NCBI GenBank assembly: GCA_020721045.1
Contig: DYNN01000015.1
Location: 1-43,413 of the forward strand
Origin: Thiomargarita sp.
Lineage (GTDB): Bacteria > Pseudomonadota > Gammaproteobacteria > Beggiatoales > Beggiatoaceae
Reading direction: 5' to 3'
Length of the DNA stretch: 43,413 nucleotides
This document shows positions 35,985 to 43,413 of the stretch, one piece after another (position 1 is the first letter of the stretch; the number at the start of each line of letters is the position of its first letter). The notes beneath the pieces are model-generated. The model saw only the letters and a program-made list of their open reading frames with translations, ran no database searches and was not told where the DNA came from. The position numbers and the translations under genes are program-made.

Positions 35985-36497
35985 TTAAAATGTAACATTT
36001 GATTTTGGAATGATTTTAGCCGGTACACCGACGGCAATAGAATGTGACGGTACATCTTTAATTACAACGGCATTTGCGCCGATACTCACGTCGTCACCAA
36101 TAGTGATGGGACCCAAAATTTTTGCACCCGTCCCAATATCAACACGATTTCCAATCACAGGTGAGCCACGCATACCGGTGTGACGCAGTCCTACAGTTAC
36201 GCCATTGCGAATGATCACGTCATCGCCAAATATGGCATCTCCACTGATAATGATGTCGCCAAAATGTTCTATGGTAAATCGTTGACCTATTTTGACTTCA
36301 CAGGGTAGTTCAATTCCGGTCAAAATTTGTACTAAAACGAAAAGTAGTTTATATAAGAAGGAAAATGGTAAACGCAGCCAGCGTGATTTGATGGTATATC
36401 GCCATTGTCCAAAACGGTAAATTAGCATAACCCATAAACCTTGGCGGGTAATATCTCGTTGGTAATGGTGCCAATCGGCTCGTATATTGTCAAACAT
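35985..36497 (-). CDS. Serine O-acetyltransferase-like hexapeptide transferase
   Basis: 170 residues. N-terminal helical part NIRADWHHYQRD...GLWVMLIYRFGQW, then a left-handed beta helix of hexapeptide repeats (IGQRFTIEHFGDIIIS, IGNRVDIGTGAKILG, IGDDVSIGANAVVIKDVP) and the usual ending AVGVPAKII. This is the CysE-like short form, often found in polysaccharide or cysteine gene contexts, transferring acetyl from acetyl-CoA. Serine as substrate is not proven; a sugar acetyltransferase (EpsC-like) is the alternative. Its stop abuts that of gspC, tail to tail. Confidence 0.82.
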   Translation of the reverse strand: MFDNIRADWHHYQRDITRQGLWVMLIYRFGQWRYTIKSRWLRLPFSFLYKLLFVLVQILTGIELPCEVKIGQRFTIEHFGDIIISGDAIFGDDVIIRNGVTVGLRHTGMRGSPVIGNRVDIGTGAKILGPITIGDDVSIGANAVVIKDVPSHSIAVGVPAKIIPKSNVTF

Positions 36498-36654
36498 ATT
36501 GCCAATTTTTCCTCAGTTGAAACGTGAAATTTAAGTAAACTGTCCAAATTACTCTACGATCGGTGCATTATATATCATTCGATTTGGATTGAAAAATGTG
36601 AATTTTATTATATAAGTTGTTGTATTTTATTGATTTAATTTTTAATATTAGCTT

Positions 36655-36670
36655 TGGTATAGATTCTGCA
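36655..36670 (+). promoter_or_regulatory. Candidate sigma54 promoter upstream of the PrsR-like gene
   Basis: TGGTATAGATTCTGCA keeps the invariant GG, 10 bp, GC spacing of -24/-12 promoters with a fair match to TGGCAC-N5-TTGCA. It lies about 103 bp before the start of a sigma54-dependent activator gene, so self-activation is possible. Confidence 0.4.
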
Positions 36671-36772
36671 TAACCCTATATTTAAGACCACAAGCAAGGT
36701 TTTTTGAAAAGTGATTTGTTTTCATTAAAGCATTTGTTTGAACATTTATCTTCATGAAAAGGACTAGAAACT

Positions 36773-38176
36773 ATGGTAGACCTTCCAAGTTTATTGTTGG
36801 TGGATGATGATCCGCTGATTAGCGAATCGTTGGCGTTTGCATTGAGGGATAGCTTTGCTGTCAGTACGGTTGCGACGCGAGATGAGGCAAAACGTTTATT
36901 TCATAGTAGCCCAATATTACCCAATATTGCGTTGATTGATCTTGGATTGCCGCCCAGTCCACATAGTCCTGAAGAAGGTTTTACATTGGTGTCAGAATTA
37001 TTGACATTTAACCCCAAAATCAAAATTTTAATTTTATCAGGACAAGATGCATATGATAATGTCAGACATGCATTGACTTTGGGTGCAGTCGACTTTATTC
37101 CTAAGCCTTGTGATATACCATTGCTAAAAACTCGTTTGAAACACCAGTTGATGATTTTAGAAATAGAAGCTGACTCACGTAAACCGGCAATGCAACAAAC
37201 TGAATGTGATATGGTGGGGCAAAGTTTACCGATGGAAACGTTGCGTTCTCAGATTCAACAGTTTGCTGATTCTCCTTTTTCTGTATTAGTTCAAGGTGAA
37301 TCGGGTACTGGTAAGGAATTGGTTGCTCAGTGTTTACATACGCAAAGTCAACGTGCTGATGCCCTTTGTTTAACTGTCAACTGTGCGGCTTTTACGGCTG
37401 AACTTTTAGAAGCGCAATTGTTTGGACATGCAAAAGGTGCATTTACTGGAGCTGGTACTAGTCGTACTGGTTTTTTTGAAGAAGCCAATCAAGGCACATT
37501 AATTTTAGACGAAATTGGTGAAATGCCAATGCAGTTACAGTCTAAGTTATTGCGTGTCTTGGAAAATGGTGAATTTTATCGTTTAGGGGAAACTAAGGTT
37601 AGACAGTCACAAGCGCGAATTATAGCGGCAAGTAACCGTGATTTGCGTGAAGAGGTGCAAAAAGGACAGTTTCGCGCTGATTTGTACCATCGTTTGAGTG
37701 TGTTGACTATTAGAGTTCCGACTTTAAATGAACGATCAGGTGGAGATAAGTTATTATTATTAAATCATTTTAAACAACTTTATTCTCGCATGGGTACTAC
37801 CTTTGAATTAGATAAAGAAGCGGAAACTTCTTGGGAGTATTATAATTTTCCGGGTAATGTCCGTGAATTACGTAATATTGTGATTCGCTTAGGAATTAAA
37901 TATCCAGATAATAAGGTGACTAGAAAACAGTTAGAAGAGGAATTGGAACAAAATCTGATTAACCGACAATTCAATGAAGTGGATTCAGATGAAATGATTA
38001 TACGACAATTAAATGAAAGTAATTTTTCGTTAGATGAGACGTTATTGGAATGGGAACGTCGTTATATCAATGCCGCTTTAAAATCTAGTCAAGGTAATTT
38101 AAGCCAAGCAGCACGTACATTGGGGATTAATCGCACAACTTTGTATAGTAAAATGCAGCGTTTAATTCCTAAATGA
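36773..38176 (+). CDS. prsR: NtrC-family sigma54-dependent response regulator (PrsR-like)
   Basis: 467 residues in the order receiver, AAA+, helix-turn-helix. Receiver: LLVDDDPLIS with phospho-acceptor Asp56 (ALIDLGLP) and KP at about 123. AAA+: Walker A GESGTGKE (175-182), GAFTGA loop (about 222) that contacts sigma54, Walker B GTLILDEIGEMP. C-terminal Fis-type HTH (GNLSQAARTLGINRTTLYSKM). The receiver details and length resemble PrsR, the activator of exopolysaccharide/PEP-CTERM genes; a sensor kinase (PrsK) is not in the window and no PEP-CTERM tail was seen on the proteins here, so the exact regulon is unknown. Confidence 0.85.
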   Translation: MVDLPSLLLVDDDPLISESLAFALRDSFAVSTVATRDEAKRLFHSSPILPNIALIDLGLPPSPHSPEEGFTLVSELLTFNPKIKILILSGQDAYDNVRHALTLGAVDFIPKPCDIPLLKTRLKHQLMILEIEADSRKPAMQQTECDMVGQSLPMETLRSQIQQFADSPFSVLVQGESGTGKELVAQCLHTQSQRADALCLTVNCAAFTAELLEAQLFGHAKGAFTGAGTSRTGFFEEANQGTLILDEIGEMPMQLQSKLLRVLENGEFYRLGETKVRQSQARIIAASNRDLREEVQKGQFRADLYHRLSVLTIRVPTLNERSGGDKLLLLNHFKQLYSRMGTTFELDKEAETSWEYYNFPGNVRELRNIVIRLGIKYPDNKVTRKQLEEELEQNLINRQFNEVDSDEMIIRQLNESNFSLDETLLEWERRYINAALKSSQGNLSQAARTLGINRTTLYSKMQRLIPK

Positions 38177-38210
38177 TCGGTCATAATTAATCTATACAAT
38201 TGCTATTCCG

Positions 38211-38240
38211 CTCCCATATTTTACGTATGAAATGTGGGAG
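38211..38240 (+). terminator. Hairpin after the response regulator gene
   Basis: CTCCCATATTT pairs with AAATGTGGGAG (11 positions with one wobble), 35 bp past the stop. The tail is only modestly T-rich, so rho-independent termination is uncertain. Confidence 0.5.
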
Positions 38241-38353
38241 TGTGTGTTCTTAACAAATAATGTTGATATCAGTTTGGATAAATTCTAGTTAAGTAGGCTA
38301 GAAGCGCGTATAATTTACCAACTATTCATACACAACCCACGAGATATTTGTTA

Positions 38354-38884
38354 ATGAAAAAACCAGTAAGTTATGTTATTTCAACGATTTGTTTATTATT
38401 AACTGCAACTGCTTTTGCTGAAGATAAAGTAGATTCTAATAAAGAAGTAGCTGCACCTACCACAGAAACAGCACCTGCACAACTATTAGGTAAAATACCA
38501 GTTTTGGAATCCACCGTTGGTCAATATGTGTCAGCATGGCAAAAAGATGATTTCAAAACCATGTTGCGTTATGAAAATTGGGAAGGCGGTAGTGAACTCA
38601 ATGAAATCGCTTATATTCAATCCTTTGACGGTGGTTTTCATATTAGCGAGTGGAAAATTACCAAAGTGGAAGATTTAGGCAACGATCAGTACAAGGTGCT
38701 GGTTTTAATTACGCATACTCCGCCTAGCCAAGTGGCAAGTTTAATTCCAGAAGGTAGAATGGTGCGTTCTACCTTGGTGCAATTTTGGAAAAAGCAAGGT
38801 GAGCAATTTGTCCATCAATACAATGTAGAAAAGCAAGAATTGTGGGGACAATATCAAGATCAAATGCCAGCCCCCAAGCAATAA
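38354..38884 (+). CDS. Periplasmic hypothetical protein, possibly NTF2-like
   Basis: 176 residues from the ATG at 38354; a TTG two codons earlier is less likely because GAGATA is better spaced for the ATG. Signal peptide KKPVSYVISTICLLLTATAFA, then an acidic linker and one compact domain (about 45-165) beginning LESTVGQYVSAWQKDDFKTM, with alternating strands (YKVLVLITHTPP, STLVQFWKKQG). The W-x-x-x-D-F-x-x-M opening is reminiscent of NTF2-like folds. Single gene between the regulator and ispH; function unknown. Confidence 0.75.
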   Translation: MKKPVSYVISTICLLLTATAFAEDKVDSNKEVAAPTTETAPAQLLGKIPVLESTVGQYVSAWQKDDFKTMLRYENWEGGSELNEIAYIQSFDGGFHISEWKITKVEDLGNDQYKVLVLITHTPPSQVASLIPEGRMVRSTLVQFWKKQGEQFVHQYNVEKQELWGQYQDQMPAPKQ

Positions 38885-38980
38885 CCCTCTTGTCGATAAT
38901 TAGTTATCACTCGTTGCCAAGTCTTTGGTGACGAGTTCAAAAAAATTCGCAGACAATCATCGTTAAAGATTGAAATAAGT

Positions 38981-38986
38981 TATAAT
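38981..38986 (+). promoter_or_regulatory. Probable -10 box for ispH-purB
   Basis: A perfect TATAAT 44 bp upstream of the ispH ATG. The -35 region is weak. Confidence 0.4.
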
Positions 38987-39029
38987 CTAACAGCGATACT
39001 CACAATAATTAACTCATCACAAATACTTT

Positions 39030-41350
<2,321 letters not shown>

Positions 41351-41434
41351 CACTTCTTTTTGTTTTGAACTGTGATAAAAACAAATCGCAGTTCAAGTAA
41401 TTTTTACTGCAAATTATCTAAAAATCAAAGTATT

Positions 41435-42757
41435 ATGGGACGCAAACTGTATATTAAAACTTTCGGTTGCCAAATGAATGAATATGATTCTACACGCATG
41501 GCACAAGCACTGATCACCTCGCATGGATTAGAACTGACACAAGAGCCAGAACAAGCCGATGTTTTATTATTAAATACTTGTTCTGTAAGAGAAAAACCGC
41601 AAGAGAAAGTATTTTCCCAATTAGGCATGTGGCGTGAATTAAAAGCACAACGTCCAGAAATTATTATTGGCGTAGGTGGTTGCGTCGCCAGTCAAGAAGG
41701 TGATGCCATTCGCCAACGCGCCCCTTACGTTGATATTATTTTTGGTCCGCAAACTTTACACCGCTTACCAACACTACTAGATCAAACAAGGCAAAATCAA
41801 AAAACTGCCATCGACGTGAGTTTTCCTGAAATTGAAAAATTTGACTGTTTACCACCACCACGGGCAGAAGGCGCAACGGCTTTCGTTTCAATTATGGAAG
41901 GTTGCAGTCACTACTGTACTTTTTGTGTAGTTCCCTATACACGTGGCGAAGAAATTAGTCGCCCCTTTGAAGACGTACTTGCAGACATTATCATACTCGC
42001 AGAACAAGGCGTAAAAGAAGTTACTTTATTAGGACAAAATGTTAACGGTTATCGCGGCAAAATGGCAGACGGAGATATCGCCGATTTAGCCTTATTGATC
42101 ACCTATATCAATGAAATTCAAGGGATAGAACGTATTCGTTACACCACCTCACATCCGTTAGAACTTTCAGAATCACTGATCCAAGTTTATGCTGATATTC
42201 CTAAATTAGTCAATCACTTACATTTACCAGTCCAAAGTGGTTCTGATCGTATTTTAGCGCAAATGAAACGTGGACATACTGTAATTGAATACAAACAAAA
42301 AGTAAGACAATTACGTCGAATTCGTCCACAATTAAGCTTATCCTCTGATTTTATTATTGGTTTTCCGGGTGAAACAGAAGAAGATTTTGAAGCAACAATA
42401 GACCTAATTAAAGAAATCGGCTTTGATCATTCATTCAGTTTTATTTACAGTCCACGCCCGGGTACGCCAGCGGCTAGTTTACCTGATGATATTGATATAA
42501 ATGTTAAAAAACAACGTCTTGCACGATTACAAAATTGTATTAACGAAATGGCACAAGCAATTAGTCAAGCCATGATTCATACCGAGCAACGTATTTTAGT
42601 AGAAGGTGTTTCACGCAAAGATGAAGCTCAATTAGCAGGACGTACTGAAAATAATCGAGTAGTCAATTTCACAGCTCCAAAAAATCTGATAGGTCAATTT
42701 GTTACGGTGAAAATTACCGAGGCATTACCCAATTCATTACGCGGCGAATTGGTTTGA
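41435..42757 (+). CDS. miaB: tRNA-2-methylthio-N6-dimethylallyladenosine synthase
   Basis: 440 residues from the ATG at 41435; an in-frame GTG at 41372 would add 21 residues of non-conserved sequence, so the ATG before [18 protein letters not shown] is preferred. Radical SAM methylthiotransferase acting on A37 of tRNAs reading UNN codons. The auxiliary cluster Cys are in [17 protein letters not shown] and VGGCVAS; the radical SAM motif is [17 protein letters not shown]; a C-terminal TRAM domain follows. The length agrees with the family. Confidence 0.96.
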   Translation: MGRKLYIKTFGCQMNEYDSTRMAQALITSHGLELTQEPEQADVLLLNTCSVREKPQEKVFSQLGMWRELKAQRPEIIIGVGGCVASQEGDAIRQRAPYVDIIFGPQTLHRLPTLLDQTRQNQKTAIDVSFPEIEKFDCLPPPRAEGATAFVSIMEGCSHYCTFCVVPYTRGEEISRPFEDVLADIIILAEQGVKEVTLLGQNVNGYRGKMADGDIADLALLITYINEIQGIERIRYTTSHPLELSESLIQVYADIPKLVNHLHLPVQSGSDRILAQMKRGHTVIEYKQKVRQLRRIRPQLSLSSDFIIGFPGETEEDFEATIDLIKEIGFDHSFSFIYSPRPGTPAASLPDDIDINVKKQRLARLQNCINEMAQAISQAMIHTEQRILVEGVSRKDEAQLAGRTENNRVVNFTAPKNLIGQFVTVKITEALPNSLRGELV

Positions 42758-42992
42758 TTGATGGAATTTGATTAATGTGAGTTCGATGCACCAAAAATAT
42801 TGACATTAATGAGGTATGACGTTTCGCCCCACGTGAATTTACTCAAAATTATAAAGTGACATAACCATAACTTTTTTATTCAAGACTGGTTGTTAAAAGA
42901 TATTTTAACCATTTATCTAATTGGTAGGTTGGTAGATAAGCTATTTTTGAATTTATCATAAGCATTTCACATAAATACTCTTTTGCCTTTAC

Positions 42993-43150
42993 ATCCGTAT
43001 CATCAATGCCATTAAGTTAAGCGTTTCCCCCCTTTTTTAAAGGGAGCAAGGGGGATTTAAGTAATTGAAATATAAAAAATCCCCCTCAATCCTTCTTTGG
43101 TAAAGGGGGAAGCAAAATTTCCTTAACTTAATGCTATTGATCCGTATCAT
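42993..43150. mobile_element. MITE copy 2 with perfect 11-bp target duplication
   Basis: The element runs 43004-43139 (136 bp), the reverse-complement version of 14603-14740 with about 90 percent visible identity. Termini are CAATGCCATTAAGTTAAG and, from the other end, CAATAGCATTAAGTTAAG. ATCCGTATCAT flanks it directly on both sides (42993-43003 and 43140-43150). No transposase is encoded. Confidence 0.85.
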
Positions 43151-43363
43151 CCCATTCAAACGAAAAGTTAAATAATCTGTTAAAATCAAGTTATTCAATG
43201 CAGGCAAATAACGTTGTAATTGTTCGGTTTTTAAGGTTTTATCTAGCGAAACACCTATATCTTTTGCTTCAATAAAACCAATTTGGATATTATCTTTCTT
43301 GCTCAACGCTATAAAATCAAGCGATCCGCAAGCAATTAACCGATTCTTTTTACTTACTAAAAC
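43140..43363 (-). pseudogene. Fragment of a restriction-modification type DNA methylase (N-terminal nuclease part)
   Basis: In frame on the minus strand: RLIACGSLDFIAL, IGFIEAKDIGVSLDKTLKTEQ, LQRYLPALNNLILTDYLTFR. This is the N-terminal region of large Type IIG/Eco57I-like restriction-methylase proteins (typical IEAKDIG-x-x-L-D-K-x-E-K-T-E-Q-L-x-R-Y and NLILTDYLEFR). A stop (TAG at 43364-43366) lies directly upstream in frame and the MITE cuts the 3' side, where the reading frame runs into the element. Both ends are missing and the methylase domain is absent, so it is a dead fragment. Confidence 0.75.
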
Positions 43364-43413
43364 CTACCATGAGCAGATTTTAGCAACTGCGACAGAGCCC
43401 TTTGTTTGCGCTT

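Noticed and set aside
42905-43003. Possible minus-strand coding sequence VKAKEYLCEMLMINSK next to the MITE
   Set aside because: About 30 codons without a start, RBS or recognisable family, and the frame differs from the restriction-methylase fragment; left only as a remark.
43357-43413. Short minus-strand frame ending KRKQRALSQLL...HGRF at the window edge
   Set aside because: Only 18 codons are visible and it overlaps the restriction-methylase fragment; it may be the end of a gene beyond the window but cannot be supported.

Overview
The window reads as an accessory-rich stretch of a low-GC gammaproteobacterium. The housekeeping set (aroK, aroB, dgt, gspC, ispH, E. coli-type purB, miaB), a PrsR-like sigma54 activator, an abundance of toxin-antitoxin modules, REP/MITE litter and giant secreted proteins together suggest a filamentous sulfur oxidiser of the Thiotrichales (Beggiatoa/Thiomargarita/Thioploca-like). 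That placement is inferred from gene content and style, not from a marker comparison.

Layout. 1-1710: the 3' part of a PhoX-type phosphatase gene and a decayed REP-associated transposase between 30-bp inverted REP repeats. 1711-5919: first giant secreted vWA protein. 6091-6773: PIN-type toxin-antitoxin pair. 6782-9430: secreted SdrD-B/FN3/propeller protein carrying an unusual cationic hydrophobic segment. 9843-12949: NACHT ATPase with a multi-span membrane tail, split by an 11-bp tandem duplication. 12999-14573: secreted InlB-repeat protein. 14789-31990: an array, all on the minus strand, of three more giant secreted paralogues (14789-18775, 19312-24660, 25724-29968). Each is preceded by the same roughly 130-150 bp leader. 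Two further leaders (30972-31097, 31840-31990) keep only a 22-29 codon gene stub, and a toxin-antitoxin module follows each stub. A third module sits beside a 3' remnant of another paralogue at 24804-24893. 32286-35984: aroK-aroB-dgt-gspC. 35985-36497: serine acetyltransferase-like gene. 36773-42757: response regulator, small periplasmic protein, ispH-purB, miaB. 42993-43413: a second MITE copy inside a fragment of a restriction-modification gene.

How the genes work together. The four giant proteins share a C-terminal block (carboxypeptidase-regulatory-like domain, DUF11-type domains, then a von Willebrand A domain with a metal-binding MIDAS) behind very different N-terminal modules (PKD-like, beta-solenoid-like, carboxypeptidase-like repeats, IPT/TIG-like, propeller, LamG, cohesin, dockerin). 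This looks like a variable family of adhesin or matrix proteins with a constant C-terminal effector. GspC belongs to the type II secretion machine, which could export such proteins.

Most notable observation. The shared leader folds, in the sense of the gene, into an H-type pseudoknot with an inserted hairpin, ending 22-24 nt before the start codon. All three helices show compensatory or wobble-preserving changes between copies. It is a good candidate for an undescribed cis-regulatory RNA. Second, two MITE copies carry 11-bp target duplications, and the NACHT gene is broken by an 11-bp tandem duplication that could be the footprint of such an element.
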